Shown: positions 28,730-38,622, numbered from the stretch's first letter. The stretch: DNA of 64,000 nucleotides from Mesorhizobium loti CJ3sym (GCF_000472785.1 NZ_AXAL01000003.1:62001-126000); one strand, 5' to 3'. The notes: a model not told the origin generated them from the sequence alone. Numbers and translations are program-made.

Positions 28730-29272
28730 CTATGCGGCGGGACCTGAAATACGGATCCAGCGCGGCCGCGCTAGCGCAAAAAGCATCGTTGGCGCGCCGT
28801 GCAACATCACCTCTTGCTCGAAGGCGAAGCCGGATTTCTCCAGCACCCGCCGCGATGCCGGATTGGCGGCACGGACGAGGCCGATGACCCGGTCGGCATG
28901 CAGAGGACCGAACGCGGCATGCAGCGCCGCCGTGACCAGTTCCGTGGCATAGCCATGGCCCCAGCTCTCCGGATGAAGATGGTAGGACAGGTTCAGGCCG
29001 TCGAAATTCGCCGATAGCGTGACGCCACCGAAGCCGACCAGCTTTCCATCGGCCTCGACCGCCCAGCGACCAAAGCCATGCTTGTCCCAATGGCCGATGT
29101 CGCGGCCAAGCCTGGCGGCACTCTGCTGAGGCGTGTCCGCAACAGGATCGGGGCGATGAGCGACAAGTTCATGACGCGAGAAGAGATCGACCAGGAAATC
29201 CAGATCAGCCTCCGCCGGCCGGCGCAGCAAAAGCCGTCCACTGCGCTGGCTCAAAGGCAATGACGCGTTCAT
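28730..29272 (-). CDS. GNAT family N-acetyltransferase (RimJ/RimL type)
   Basis: A 180-aa GNAT protein: SGRLLLRRPAEADLDFLVDLF at the start, the acetyl-CoA-binding loop in HPESWGHGYATELVTAALHAAF, then VIGLVRAANPASRRVLEKSGFAFE. RimJ/L relatives acetylate protein N-termini or small molecules, and the substrate is unknown. The ATG at 29272 begins the domain; the frame extending upstream overlaps ribB. It converges on the MFS gene. Confidence 0.9.
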   Translation of the reverse strand: MNASLPLSQRSGRLLLRRPAEADLDFLVDLFSRHELVAHRPDPVADTPQQSAARLGRDIGHWDKHGFGRWAVEADGKLVGFGGVTLSANFDGLNLSYHLHPESWGHGYATELVTAALHAAFGPLHADRVIGLVRAANPASRRVLEKSGFAFEQEVMLHGAPTMLFALARPRWIRISGPAA

Positions 29273-29307
29273 GCCGTCATCTTCCGGCAAAGGGATGGAT
29301 AGACCCT

Positions 29308-30408
29308 TCAGAGAATCTCGGTCTTGGCGATATGGATGCCAAAACCTTCGAGGCCGACATAGTGGCGCTCGCGCGAGGCGATCAGGTTGATCGAGGAAAT
29401 GCCGAGATCTTTCAGGATCTGCGCGCCGAGGCCGATTTCGCGCCATTCATTCTCGCGGCGGCGGGCCTCGTCATGATCCTCGCGGTCGCCGCTCAGCGGG
29501 CGCTTGCGCTCCTGATGCGCGACGCCGACCGATCCTTCTCTGAGATAGACGATGACGCCGCGCTTGCGCTCGCCCATTGCCTTCATGATGCCGTCGAGCC
29601 GATGGCTGGTGCCGAAAACGTCGGTCACCACATCCTCGGAATGCAGCCGTACCGGCACGTCCTCACCATCGCGGATATCGCCGAACACGACGGCGACGTG
29701 ATGCATGGTGTCCCACGGCAGCGTGTAGGTGAAGACCTGTGCCTTGCCGCCGAGCGTGTCGATCTCGGAACAGGCGACGCGTTCGACCAGCGTTTCCTTG
29801 CGCTGGCGGTAGGCGATGAGGTCGGCGACCGATACTTGCTTGAGGCCGTGCTCCTCCGCAAAGGCCGCGACCTGCGGGCCGCGCTTGACGGTGCCGTCAT
29901 CATTGACCAGTTCGGAAATGACACCGATCGGCGGCAGGCCGGCGAGCTTGCAAAGATCCACCGCCGCTTCGGTATGGCCTGAACGCATCAGGACACCGCC
30001 TTCGCGCGCGATCAGCGGGAAGATGTGACCAGGGCGGACGAAATCGGAGGCGCCGACATTGCCGTTGGCGAGGTTGCGCACAGTCAACGTACGGTCGTCG
30101 GCCGAGATGCCTGTTGTCGTGCCATGCTTGAAATCGACGCTGACGGTGAAGGCGGTGGTGTGCGCGGAATCATTGTCGGCGACCATCGGCTGCAGGTTGA
30201 GCCGCTTGGCTTCCTCGCGCGGCATCGGCGTGCAGACGATGCCGGAGGTGTTGCGGATGATGAAGGCCATTTTCTCGGGCGTGCAGTGGACAGCGGCGAC
30301 GATCAGGTCGCCCTCGTTCTCGCGCCCATCATCATCCATGACGACGACGATCTCGCCGCGTTCGAAAGCGCGGATGGCTTCGACAATCTTCTTCTGGTCG
30401 TAAGGCAT
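29308..30408 (-). CDS. ribB: 3,4-dihydroxy-2-butanone-4-phosphate synthase with degenerate GCH-II-like domain (RibBX-type)
   Basis: A 366-aa protein. The N-terminal RibB domain (1-205) has DDDGRENEGDL (25-35), TSGIVCTPMP and RSGHTEAAVDL with the catalytic His144; it makes dihydroxybutanone phosphate for riboflavin. The C-terminal half resembles GTP cyclohydrolase II but the zinc-binding cysteines are absent: at 256-273 the sequence reads LHSEDVVTDVFGTSHRLDG where the enzyme has Cys-containing motifs. It should not cyclise GTP and matches RibBX proteins, in which the second domain tunes RibB. Start ATG 30408. Confidence 0.92.
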   Translation of the reverse strand: MPYDQKKIVEAIRAFERGEIVVVMDDDGRENEGDLIVAAVHCTPEKMAFIIRNTSGIVCTPMPREEAKRLNLQPMVADNDSAHTTAFTVSVDFKHGTTTGISADDRTLTVRNLANGNVGASDFVRPGHIFPLIAREGGVLMRSGHTEAAVDLCKLAGLPPIGVISELVNDDGTVKRGPQVAAFAEEHGLKQVSVADLIAYRQRKETLVERVACSEIDTLGGKAQVFTYTLPWDTMHHVAVVFGDIRDGEDVPVRLHSEDVVTDVFGTSHRLDGIMKAMGERKRGVIVYLREGSVGVAHQERKRPLSGDREDHDEARRRENEWREIGLGAQILKDLGISSINLIASRERHYVGLEGFGIHIAKTEIL

Positions 30409-30435
30409 GGCAACTCGCTTCGCTCGCAGGGCAGT

Positions 30436-30527
30436 AGGGGAATAGGGCAGTAAGGCACTAGGGAAAAGGAAAAAATTGGCAGTCTCAGGGGCTGTTGTAG
30501 CATACTGCCCTACTACCCTATTCCCCT
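30436..30527. repeat. Imperfect inverted repeat between ribB and aroC
   Basis: The left arm (30436-30461) starts AGGGGAATAGGGCAGTA and the right arm (30502-30527) ends in its near reverse complement, CCCTATTCCCCT. About 26 bases pair with few mismatches around a 40-base A-rich loop. The left arm itself consists of GGGCAGTAGGG-like units. The right arm covers the last codons and stop of aroC. Confidence 0.7.
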
Positions 30528-31624
30528 CCCTTTCCCGTCTGTCCGCGATGCCGCAGGTAATGATCGGCAATGGCGCAGGCAACCATCGCCTCGCCGATAG
30601 GCACGGCGCGGATGCCGACGCAGGGGTCGTGCCGGCCCTTGGTCATGATCTCGACGTCGTGGCCATCCTTGTCGATTGACTTTCGCGGCGTCAGGATCGA
30701 CGAGGTCGGCTTGACGGCGAAGCGGGCGATAATCGCCTGGCCGGTCGAGATGCCACCAAGGATGCCGCCGGCATTGTTGGACAGGAACACCGGCTTGCCG
30801 TCATTGCCGACGCGCATCTCGTCGGCATTCTGCTCGCCGGTGATCTGGGCGGCCTCGAAACCATTGCCGATCTCGACGCCCTTGACCGCGTTGATCGACA
30901 TCAGGCCGGAAGCAATGTCCTGGTCGAGCTTGGCATAGATCGGCGCGCCGAGGCCTGGCGGAACGCCATCGGCGACGATCTCGATGACGGCACCGACAGA
31001 TGAGCCTGCCTTGCGGATGCCGTCGAGATATTTGGTGAAGACGGGAACGGACGCCGGATCGGGCGTGAAGAACGGATTTTCCGCATCGCCGATGAAATTC
31101 CAGTTCCAGTTGGCGCGATCTATTCGTTTTTCGCCCATCGACACCAGCGCGCCACGCACCACCATGCCCGGCACCACCTTGCGCGCCAGGGCACCGGCTG
31201 CCACCCGCGCGGCGGTCTCGCGAGCCGAGGAGCGGCCGCCGCCGCGATAGTCGCGTATGCCGTATTTGACGTCATAGGTGTAGTCGGCATGGCCCGGCCG
31301 GTACTGACGGGCGATCTCGCCATAGTCCTTGGAACGCTGGTCGACATTTTCGATCAGCATCGAGACGGGCGTGCCGGTGGTGATCATCGTTTCGCCGTCC
31401 TCGTCAAACACGAAGCCCGACAGCACCTTTACCTCGTCGGGCTCGCGGCGCTGGGTGACGAAGCGCGACTGGCCCGGCCGGCGCTTGTCGAGTTCGGTCT
31501 GGATTTCGTCACGCGTGAAGCGGATGCCGGGCGGGCAGCCGTCGACCACGCAGCCAAGTGCTGCGCCGTGGCTTTCGCCCCAGGTGGTGACGCGGAAAAG
31601 ATGGCCGAACGTGTTGTGAGACAT
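30518..31624 (-). CDS. aroC: Chorismate synthase
   Basis: A 368-aa enzyme that turns EPSP into chorismate for aromatic amino acids, using reduced FMN. Signatures: [18 protein letters not shown] (N-term), [36 protein letters not shown] and [15 protein letters not shown]. The C-terminus is encoded inside one arm of the large inverted repeat (…GKGGE). It is followed downstream by ribB. Length is normal. Confidence 0.97.
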   Translation of the reverse strand: MSHNTFGHLFRVTTWGESHGAALGCVVDGCPPGIRFTRDEIQTELDKRRPGQSRFVTQRREPDEVKVLSGFVFDEDGETMITTGTPVSMLIENVDQRSKDYGEIARQYRPGHADYTYDVKYGIRDYRGGGRSSARETAARVAAGALARKVVPGMVVRGALVSMGEKRIDRANWNWNFIGDAENPFFTPDPASVPVFTKYLDGIRKAGSSVGAVIEIVADGVPPGLGAPIYAKLDQDIASGLMSINAVKGVEIGNGFEAAQITGEQNADEMRVGNDGKPVFLSNNAGGILGGISTGQAIIARFAVKPTSSILTPRKSIDKDGHDVEIMTKGRHDPCVGIRAVPIGEAMVACAIADHYLRHRGQTGKGGE

Positions 31625-31808
31625 GGAAAAGCGCCCTGCCCGGCAGCGGAGCCGGGTGAAGCCTGCCTTCTATTGGCGTTTTTTGCAGTGGTCAAACTGT
31701 CATCCCTGCCGTTTAAGTTTTGACACATTCGGCTGGTTTCTGCTTTCTTCCATTCGCCGTTGAGGATCCGCCGCCACAGTGCCGGCGCAATGACCAAAGA
31801 GGACGACT

Positions 31809-32072
31809 ATGCGTACCCTGATTGGCGCTGTTGCCGCCACGCTGCTCTATACCACCGCTGCTTTCGCCGGCCAGACCGAAGGCCTGATCAAGAAGATCGA
31901 CAAGGATGCACTGACGCTGACGCTGGACGACGGCAAATCCTACAAGCTGAACGCCGAGACCGATCTCGACGCACTGAAGCCGGGCATGGATATCGTCATC
32001 GCTTACGACGTGACCAATGGCGAGAACGTCGTCACCGACATGCAATTGCCGGGGGACAGCGACACCAACTAG
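31809..32072 (+). CDS. DUF1344 family secreted protein
   Basis: An 87-aa protein: signal peptide ending AAFAG, then the DUF1344 domain GLIKKIDKDALTLTLDDGKSYKLNAETDL and VIAYDVTNGENVVTDMQL, probably a small beta barrel like YgiW/SH3-like OB domains. Function unknown. It has its own promoter region of about 180 bases, divergent from aroC, and converges on the phosphatase gene. Confidence 0.85.
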   Translation: MRTLIGAVAATLLYTTAAFAGQTEGLIKKIDKDALTLTLDDGKSYKLNAETDLDALKPGMDIVIAYDVTNGENVVTDMQLPGDSDTN

Positions 32073-32093
32073 GCGCGGCCGTCACCAGGCGGC

Positions 32094-32681
32094 CTATAGC
32101 CACTTCAGGCTCTTGCCTTCGAGCTTGAGCACGCGATCCTGGGGTACATCCAGGTTCGCGGCTTCCTCTTCCGCCATGTCCAGGACAAAGCGAAACAGGG
32201 TGCGGATGACGCCGCCATGGGTTACGCAAATTGTCCTGCGCTGCATCTCATCGAAGCAAGGTTTTACCCGTTCAAGCAGCATCTGGTAGCTTTCCGCACC
32301 ATCGCCGGGCGGCTGAAAGTTCCATTTGTCGAGCGCGCGCGACCGACTTGCTCCGGGTGACTGCGTCTCGAGCTCGGCAAAGGTAAAACTCTGCCAGTCA
32401 CCGAAATTGACTTCTATAAGCCTGATATCCGTTCGAAAGCGAAGCGGATTGAGTTTCATGGCGGCGCGGATGCGCTCCATTGTCTCGCGCGTCCGCCGCA
32501 TCGGGCTGGCGACGAAGTCGAAATCCCCGGGATTGTGGACCAGTTCGGCGAGACGCTGTCCGTTTCCAGTCGCCTGTTCGCGGCCAAGGACATTGAGATC
32601 GGTGTCGGCCTGGCCCTGAAGCCGGAACTCGGCGTTCCACGCGGTCTGGCCGTGGCGCACGATATAAACCAGCGGGTACAT
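32094..32681 (-). CDS. Histidine phosphatase family protein
   Basis: A 195-aa phosphoglycerate-mutase-like protein. The phosphoacceptor motif is YIVRHGQTAWN at the N-terminus, followed by RLQGQADTDLN; the second His is in ICVTHGGVIRTLFR. These residues indicate a phosphatase or mutase, but not which substrate. GGAAG precedes the ATG. It is transcribed after fabI with a 51-base gap. Confidence 0.9.
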   Translation of the reverse strand: MYPLVYIVRHGQTAWNAEFRLQGQADTDLNVLGREQATGNGQRLAELVHNPGDFDFVASPMRRTRETMERIRAAMKLNPLRFRTDIRLIEVNFGDWQSFTFAELETQSPGASRSRALDKWNFQPPGDGAESYQMLLERVKPCFDEMQRRTICVTHGGVIRTLFRFVLDMAEEEAANLDVPQDRVLKLEGKSLKWL

Positions 32682-32732
32682 CAGGTCTTCCGGGGTCGGG
32701 CCTGGGCCTGGACGAAGGATGGCTAAGGGAAA

Positions 32733-33554
32733 CTATTCCTTGACCGTCGAAATATCAGGCGCGTCGACCGCCTTCATGCCGACAACGTGATAGCCGGAAT
32801 CGACATGATGCACTTCGCCGGTGACGCCACGCGACAGGTCGGACAAGAAATAGACGGCGGAATCGCCGACCTCCTCCTGGGTGACCGTCTGCTTCAGCGG
32901 CGAATTGTATTCGTTCCATTTCAGGATGTAGCGGAAATCGCCGATGCCGGAGGCGGCCAGCGTCTTGATCGGGCCGGCCGAAATCGCATTGACGCGGATC
33001 TTCTTGCCACCAAGATCGACGGCCAGGTAGCGCACGCTGGCCTCGAGCGCCGCCTTGGCGACGCCCATGACGTTGTAGTGTGGCATCACCTTCTCGGCGC
33101 CGTAGTAGGTCAGCGTCAAAAGCGAACCGCCATCGGTCATCAGCGCCTCGGCGCGCTTGGCAATGGTGGTGAAGGAATAGACCGAAATGTCCATGGTGCG
33201 CAGGAAGTTGTCGCGCGTCGTCTCGACATAGCGGCCGGTCAGCTCGTCCTTGTCGGAAAAAGCGATGGCATGGACGAGGAAGTCGAGCTTGCCCCCCCAA
33301 TGCTTGGCGACATTGGCGAAAACCTCGTCGAGGCTCGCCGGATCGGTGACGTCGCAATGGCCGGCGACAAAGGCGCCCAGTTCCGCCGCCAGCGGCTCGA
33401 CGCGCTTCTTGAACGCCTCGCCCTGATAGGTCAGCGCGATTTCGGCACCGTGGTCAACACAGGCCTTGGCGATGCCGTAGGCAATCGATCTGTTGTTCGC
33501 GACGCCAAGAATAAGGCCGCGCTTGCCGGCCATTAGGCCCTGTCCACCCGCCAT
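32733..33554 (-). CDS. fabI: Enoyl-[acyl-carrier-protein] reductase (NADH)
   Basis: A 273-aa short-chain reductase that completes the fatty-acid elongation cycle. NADH-binding GKRGLILGVANNRSIAYGIA, and the YNVMGVAK motif gives the FabI Tyr-x6-Lys. SAGPIKTLAASGI is the substrate-binding loop next to the triclosan site. A GGAG lies nine bases ahead of ATG 33554; a second ATG seven codons in is also possible. Confidence 0.96.
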   Translation of the reverse strand: MAGGQGLMAGKRGLILGVANNRSIAYGIAKACVDHGAEIALTYQGEAFKKRVEPLAAELGAFVAGHCDVTDPASLDEVFANVAKHWGGKLDFLVHAIAFSDKDELTGRYVETTRDNFLRTMDISVYSFTTIAKRAEALMTDGGSLLTLTYYGAEKVMPHYNVMGVAKAALEASVRYLAVDLGGKKIRVNAISAGPIKTLAASGIGDFRYILKWNEYNSPLKQTVTQEEVGDSAVYFLSDLSRGVTGEVHHVDSGYHVVGMKAVDAPDISTVKE

Positions 33555-33656
33555 GTCAGCGCTCTCCGCAAGGTTTCTGCTTTTGTAAAGTGCCTATCGC
33601 ACAGGCACAAAGCCCCTTCAAGCGCTCAAACCGGACAGTTCGGGGGACAAGAGCCG

Positions 33657-34589
33657 TCAATCAACCTTTTTGGCACGCAGCAGGGCCTCGAGTGCTGAAT
33701 CCCCGCCTTCCGGCAGCATGATGCGCACATGGGCATAGAGATCGCCATGGCCGCCAGCTTTCTCCGGCAGACCCCTGCCCTTCAGCCGCAGCACCTTGTC
33801 GGAACTCGACCAGGCCGGAACGTTGACGGCAAGCTTGCCGGTCGGAGTCTCGACCGGCACCTTGGCGCCCAGCACGGCATCCGCCAGCGCCACCGGCAGG
33901 TCGGCATGCAGGTCTCGGCCCTCGATGCGGTAGCGCGGATGCCGGCGGATATGGATCTTGACCAGCGCGTCGCCGGGCTGGCCCGGCCCCTGCTCGCCCT
34001 GGCCCTTCAGCCGGATGGTCAGGCCATCCTCGACAAAGGCCGGCAGTTTGACCGCCACCTTGCGGCCATCCGGGAACATCGCCGTCACCTTTTCGGCGGT
34101 CGCCGCTTCCTCGATGGTGACGTCGAGCGTTACGTTCAGATCGGCAGCCGTCGCGGGCTGACGGCGATCGCCAGCGCCTGCACCGCGCGCGCCGGAAAAG
34201 GCATCGCCGAAAATCTGGCTGAAAATATCGCTGTTGCCGTCGAACGGATCGCCACTGGGGCGGCCGGAGCGGAATTCGAATCGCGAACCGCCGGCCCCTT
34301 GCTGGCGGCGAAACCCGCCGAAGGGATCACCGCCACCGGCGGCGCCCTCAAAACCCTGGAAACGCGGCTTGCCGTCAGCGTCGATCTCGCCGCGATCGAA
34401 GGCGGCGCGGTTCTTCTCGTCGCCGACGACCTCATAGGCCTGGTTGGCCGCGGCAAAACGGTCCTTCGCCTTGGGATCATCCGGATTCTGGTCGGGATGA
34501 TGTTTCTTGGCGAGTTTCCGGTATGCCGATTTTATGTCCTTGGCCGATGCGTTCTTTGCAACGCCCAGCACCTCATACGGGTCGCGCAT
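33657..34589 (-). CDS. DnaJ-like co-chaperone (CbpA class, no zinc finger)
   Basis: A 310-aa protein. J domain at residues 1-65 with the HPD motif at 31-33 ([11 protein letters not shown]), then a Gly/Phe-rich linker with [12 protein letters not shown], and the C-terminal substrate-binding domains (from about 150). The Cys-rich zinc finger of DnaJ is absent, so it is CbpA-like. It stimulates DnaK ATPase. The ATG at 34589 ([10 protein letters not shown]) is clear from the J domain; the upstream frame is spurious. Confidence 0.93.
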   Translation of the reverse strand: MRDPYEVLGVAKNASAKDIKSAYRKLAKKHHPDQNPDDPKAKDRFAAANQAYEVVGDEKNRAAFDRGEIDADGKPRFQGFEGAAGGGDPFGGFRRQQGAGGSRFEFRSGRPSGDPFDGNSDIFSQIFGDAFSGARGAGAGDRRQPATAADLNVTLDVTIEEAATAEKVTAMFPDGRKVAVKLPAFVEDGLTIRLKGQGEQGPGQPGDALVKIHIRRHPRYRIEGRDLHADLPVALADAVLGAKVPVETPTGKLAVNVPAWSSSDKVLRLKGRGLPEKAGGHGDLYAHVRIMLPEGGDSALEALLRAKKVD

Positions 34590-34851
34590 GCGTCCTGCCC
34601 TGGAAATGAGTTGAGTCCATACTTGCCTCCTATATGCGCTTGCATAGGAAGAAATTCCAGTAGCGGACGGCCATATTGAGAAGGGGAAAATCAGAGCCCA
34701 ATCCGGAAGTCGGCGGCTGAGGATTGGCGAGGGATTTTTGTCGACCCGGAAGGAGCCGATCGCAGCCGATATCGGGATATCGGCAAGATTGGCGACGCGC
34801 CGGTCGGCGAAAAGACCTGCCAAGCCGACCCGATCGATTTTCGGATCAGGC

Positions 34852-35313
34852 TCAGAGCGCCTTGAAGCCCTGCATGCGCCAGCCGCCGGCATTGGCAAGG
34901 CAGAGTTCGCCCTCGAACATGGCGACGCCGTCAAAGCTCTCTCGCGAGGCCTTGAAGCGGCGGCAGGTCTGGCCCCTGTCCTTCAACTCCGCCAGTTCGG
35001 TGATGGAGCCGCGTGAGCCGGTGCCGGCATTCGCCCACGGCACGGCCTGGCCGCCGAGCTGTTCGATATCGGCGGAGGATACTGCGTTGCCGATCGTCGT
35101 CTGGTCGGAGTCGCGATCCGAATCTGAAGGGGCTGCCGAAGCCTGCGTGCTGCTGGTCAGGATCGAGCGGTCGACTTCGGCTTTTTCCAGGCTGAAGCCA
35201 CCCGCGCCGCAACCTAGAAGCGGCAGGGCAATGGACACGATCGCGGCTTTCGCGCTGGCCGAAGCGATAAGGCCCCATTGCCTGCTGTCAAAAGCTTGCG
35301 CGATACGCGACAA
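34852..35313 (-). CDS. Probable lipoprotein, RT0821/Lpp0805-like surface protein
   Basis: A 153-aa protein starting at a TTG (35313) eight bases behind a perfect GGAGG, a start a simple ATG search would miss. A hydrophobic stretch [17 protein letters not shown] has an LLGC lipobox, so the mature protein is probably a lipoprotein. The rest has a Ser/Asp-rich linker and a C-terminal domain with [15 protein letters not shown] and the conserved [21 protein letters not shown], as in RT0821-type surface proteins. It is divergent from pdxH, 40 bases away. Confidence 0.75.
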   Translation of the reverse strand: MSRIAQAFDSRQWGLIASASAKAAIVSIALPLLGCGAGGFSLEKAEVDRSILTSSTQASAAPSDSDRDSDQTTIGNAVSSADIEQLGGQAVPWANAGTGSRGSITELAELKDRGQTCRRFKASRESFDGVAMFEGELCLANAGGWRMQGFKAL

Positions 35314-35353
35314 TCGGCAACCTCCCTGATTTCGTGACAATTTGAGAAAAACT

Positions 35354-35971
35354 ATGAGTGACACCGAGTTAACAACCAGTGACTTTACCGAAGCGGCCGA
35401 GCCGTTTCGTCTCTTTGCCGCATGGCTGGAGGACGCCACCAAGAGCGAAACGAACGATCCCAACGGGGTGGCGCTGGCAACCGTCGATGCCGAAGGCATG
35501 CCGGATGTGCGGATGGTGCTGCTCAAGGGATTCGATGAGGGCGGCTTTGTTTTCTACACGAATTTCGAGAGCGCCAAGGGTCAGGAAATTCTGGGCAGCA
35601 TGAAGGCGGCGATGTGTTTCCACTGGAAATCACTGCGCCGGCAAGTGCGCATTCGCGGTCCGGTGGAGATTGTGAGCGACGCGGAAGCGGATGCGTATTA
35701 CGCAACGCGCCCGCGCGGCAGCCGCATCGGCGCCTGGGCCTCGAAACAGTCGCGGCCGCTGGAAAGCCGCTTCGCGCTGGAGAAGGCGGTGGCCGAATAC
35801 ACCGCGCGCCATGCGATCGGCGAGATCCCGCGACCGAAGCACTGGTCGGGCTTCCGCATCGTGCCGCGGACGATCGAGTTCTGGCACGATCGTCCGTTCC
35901 GGCTGCATGATCGGGTGGTCTTTTCCCGCAACGCGAAAGGCGGTTGGGACAAGACGCGGCTTTATCCCTGA
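35354..35971 (+). CDS. pdxH: Pyridoxamine 5'-phosphate oxidase
   Basis: A 205-aa FMN enzyme oxidising PNP/PMP to pyridoxal phosphate. Motifs: [25 protein letters not shown] (FMN/PLP-binding), [15 protein letters not shown] and the C-terminal dimerisation block [17 protein letters not shown] with the WDKTRLYP end characteristic of the family. ATG 35354 is used because it matches the family start. It converges on the crotonase gene, 9 bases away. Confidence 0.96.
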   Translation: MSDTELTTSDFTEAAEPFRLFAAWLEDATKSETNDPNGVALATVDAEGMPDVRMVLLKGFDEGGFVFYTNFESAKGQEILGSMKAAMCFHWKSLRRQVRIRGPVEIVSDAEADAYYATRPRGSRIGAWASKQSRPLESRFALEKAVAEYTARHAIGEIPRPKHWSGFRIVPRTIEFWHDRPFRLHDRVVFSRNAKGGWDKTRLYP

Positions 35972-35980
35972 GCGTGAGAT

Positions 35981-36733
35981 CTAACTTTTCTTCCGGGTCA
36001 TGAACGCGGTGAGCGCCGCGCGCGCCTCGTCCGACTTCAGCCGCTCGCGAAAATACTCACTTTCCTCGCCGATGCGGGCCACGAGGTCGTCGCGTGAGCC
36101 ACGCATAAGGTCACGCGCGATCTTCAACGCCTGCGGCGGTTTGGCCGCGATCTGGCCCGCGGCCGCCAGGACCGAGGCCTCTAACGCCCCTTCCTCGACC
36201 ACTTCGTAGATCAGGCCGGCCGCCTTCGCGCGCTCGGCGGAGAAGCCTTCGCCAAGGCCGAGCAGGGCGAAAGCACCTTGCTGGCCCAGGATGCGCGGCG
36301 CCAACAGGCTCGATCCCGCCTCCGGCACCAGGCCGAGATCGACGAAAGGCGTCCTGAACACGGTGCGCGGCGTGGCGAAGGTCAGGTCGCAATGCAGGTT
36401 GATCGTGGTGCCGATGCCGACCGCGATGCCGTCGACGCCGGAGACTATGGGCTTTTCGACCCGGGCCAGCGCCATCAGGAAATCCCAGACTTCCGTGCCG
36501 CCATCGCCGCCCGTGGCGACAACCATGAAGTCGGCAAGGTCGTTGCCGGAGGAGAAGGCGCCGGGGACGCCGAGGAACACATGGACGCGGATCGCCGGAT
36601 CGGCGTCGCCTTCGGCAAGGGACGCTGACATTTTCGCATACATGGCGCGCGTCAGCGCGTTCTTCTTGTCCGGACGGTTCAGGCGGATGATCTGGATCGC
36701 GCCCTGGCGCTCGACGAGGATATGGTCTGTCAC
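35981..36733 (-). CDS. Crotonase superfamily protein, isomerase-like active site
   Basis: A 250-aa enoyl-CoA hydratase/isomerase fold. Oxyanion-hole motifs are GAFSSGNDLADF and VGIGTTINLHCDL. The two Glu of enoyl-CoA hydratase are not conserved (GGGCELA is replaced by VGIGTT, AQPE by RTPF), but a Glu sits in LVPEAGSSLLAP, the position used by delta3,delta2-enoyl-CoA isomerases. It is thus more likely an isomerase than a hydratase. It follows the acyl-CoA dehydrogenase by 31 bases. Confidence 0.88.
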   Translation of the reverse strand: MTDHILVERQGAIQIIRLNRPDKKNALTRAMYAKMSASLAEGDADPAIRVHVFLGVPGAFSSGNDLADFMVVATGGDGGTEVWDFLMALARVEKPIVSGVDGIAVGIGTTINLHCDLTFATPRTVFRTPFVDLGLVPEAGSSLLAPRILGQQGAFALLGLGEGFSAERAKAAGLIYEVVEEGALEASVLAAAGQIAAKPPQALKIARDLMRGSRDDLVARIGEESEYFRERLKSDEARAALTAFMTRKKS

Positions 36734-36764
36734 GGTCTTTTTTCCCTGGTGAGCGCTGTAGAAT

Positions 36765-38534
36765 TCAGGCTGATATCAACGTCTTGCCGGCGGCAGCGAG
36801 GCTTTCGGCACCATCGACAACGCGCCCCTTCAAGGCACTCGCCTCGCCCAGCAGGTTTTCGGCGAAGAAGCGGCAAAGGGCGATGCGGCCCTGATCGGCG
36901 AGACCGCCCCGCGCCAGATAGGCGCCGCCGGCGGCAAGCGAAATCAGCCTGAGATAGGGCGTGGCCCCCGCCAGCGTCTCCTCCGTCCGGCCGTCAACCG
37001 ACAGTTTTTGCAGGAAGCGTGTCGCCTGTGTCAGGTCGTCAAGTGCAGCATCGAGAACATCGGCGGTGCGGCCGAAACCTTGCAGGTTGGAGGTGCGCAC
37101 GGCGTTGGCGACCGCGGCCAATTCGCCGATGAAGCCATGCACATGTTCGCCGCCGCCAAGCGGCAGCTTGCGCGTCACCAGATCGATCGCCTGGATGCCA
37201 TTGGTGCCCTCATAGATCGGCGCGATGCGGGCATCGCGATAGAAGGCTGCCGCTCCCGTTTCCTCGATAAAGCCCATGCCGCCATGCACCTGGAGTCCAA
37301 GCGAAGCCACTTCGACGCCGACATCGGTCGAAAACGCCTTGGCCAGCGGAGTCAACAGATTGGCCCGGTCGCGCCAATGCGCGGCCTGGTCACCATCCGA
37401 GACCCGCGCCATGTCGATGGCGTGGGCACAGGAATAGCTGATCGCCCGCGCGGTCTGCGTCAGCGCCTTCATGGTCAGGAGATTGCGCTGCACATCAGGG
37501 TGATGGACGATCGGCGCCATGCCGGCGCCAGCGTAGTCCGCCGCCTTGCCCTGGCGGCGGTCATTGGCATAGGCGATGGCCTTCTGCGTCGCGGCCTCCG
37601 CGACCGCGACCCCCTGCATGCCGACGCAAAGCCGCGCATTGTTCATCATGGTGAACATGCAGGCGAGACCCTTGTTCTCTTCGCCGATCAGCCAGCCGAT
37701 GGCGCCTGGCTTGGCGCCCTGGAATCCGTCACCATAGATCATGGTGCAGGTCGGCGAGGCATGGATGCCGAGCTTGTGCTCGAGGCCGGAACAGAAGACG
37801 TCGTTGCGGGCGCCAAGCGCGCCGTCGTCACCAACCAGGAATTTCGGCACCAGGAACAGCGAGATGCCACGCGTGCCGGCGGGTGCATCGGGCAGCCGTG
37901 CCAGCACCAGATGGATGATGTTGTCGGTGAAATCGTGCTCGCCATAGGTGATGAAGATCTTCTGGCCGAAGATGCGGTAGGTGCCGTCGCCAGCCGGCTC
38001 GGCGCGGGCGCGCAAGGCAGCAAGATCGGAGCCGGCTTGCGGCTCGGTCAGGTTCATCGTGCCCATCCACTCGCCGGAGACAAGCTTTTCCAGATACTTC
38101 GCCTTGAGTTCTTTGGAGGCGTGCTTGTCGAGCGCTTCAACCGCGCCCATGGTCAGCGTCGGGCCGATACCGAAGGCCATGGCCGCCGAATTCCACATTT
38201 CGAGTGCGGCGACGCCCAGCATCGCCGGCAGCGCCTGGCCGCCATATTCTTCGGGTCCGGAGAGCGCGTTCCAGCCGCCATCGATCCAGCGGCGATAGAG
38301 TTCCTTCCAGCCGGGCGGCGTGGCGACGGCAGCGCCCTTCAGCACCGCACCGTGTTCGTCGCCGATCTTGTAGAGCGGCGCCACCTCCTCGGTGGCGAAA
38401 CGGCCGGCCTCGCCAAGGACGGCGTCGACCAGATCCTCGCCGAGATCGCCAAACGTGCCGGCATCGAGGGCGGATTTCATGCCGGCCACGTGCTTGAGCG
38501 TGAATGCAATATCCTCGACCGGTGCCCGATACAT
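36765..38534 (-). CDS. Acyl-CoA dehydrogenase (FadE-like, long form)
   Basis: A 589-aa flavoenzyme with N-terminal helical domain, a middle beta domain (MNLTEPQAGSDLAALRARAE is FAD-contacting) and C-terminal helices. The catalytic base is the Glu of IYEGTNGIQAIDL. The extra C-terminal region after about residue 460 is typical of the long ACADs of proteobacteria. The first step of beta-oxidation is likely. It forms an operon with the crotonase downstream and has a LiuR-like site about 90 bases upstream. Confidence 0.93.
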   Translation of the reverse strand: MYRAPVEDIAFTLKHVAGMKSALDAGTFGDLGEDLVDAVLGEAGRFATEEVAPLYKIGDEHGAVLKGAAVATPPGWKELYRRWIDGGWNALSGPEEYGGQALPAMLGVAALEMWNSAAMAFGIGPTLTMGAVEALDKHASKELKAKYLEKLVSGEWMGTMNLTEPQAGSDLAALRARAEPAGDGTYRIFGQKIFITYGEHDFTDNIIHLVLARLPDAPAGTRGISLFLVPKFLVGDDGALGARNDVFCSGLEHKLGIHASPTCTMIYGDGFQGAKPGAIGWLIGEENKGLACMFTMMNNARLCVGMQGVAVAEAATQKAIAYANDRRQGKAADYAGAGMAPIVHHPDVQRNLLTMKALTQTARAISYSCAHAIDMARVSDGDQAAHWRDRANLLTPLAKAFSTDVGVEVASLGLQVHGGMGFIEETGAAAFYRDARIAPIYEGTNGIQAIDLVTRKLPLGGGEHVHGFIGELAAVANAVRTSNLQGFGRTADVLDAALDDLTQATRFLQKLSVDGRTEETLAGATPYLRLISLAAGGAYLARGGLADQGRIALCRFFAENLLGEASALKGRVVDGAESLAAAGKTLISA

Positions 38535-38622
38535 GCCGCGTTTCTCCTCAGCTTCCGCCTACCGACCGTATGGCTGGCGGAGCCACAAAACCATCCGCCT
38601 TTCGGCGATCTCCCGTCTTCTT

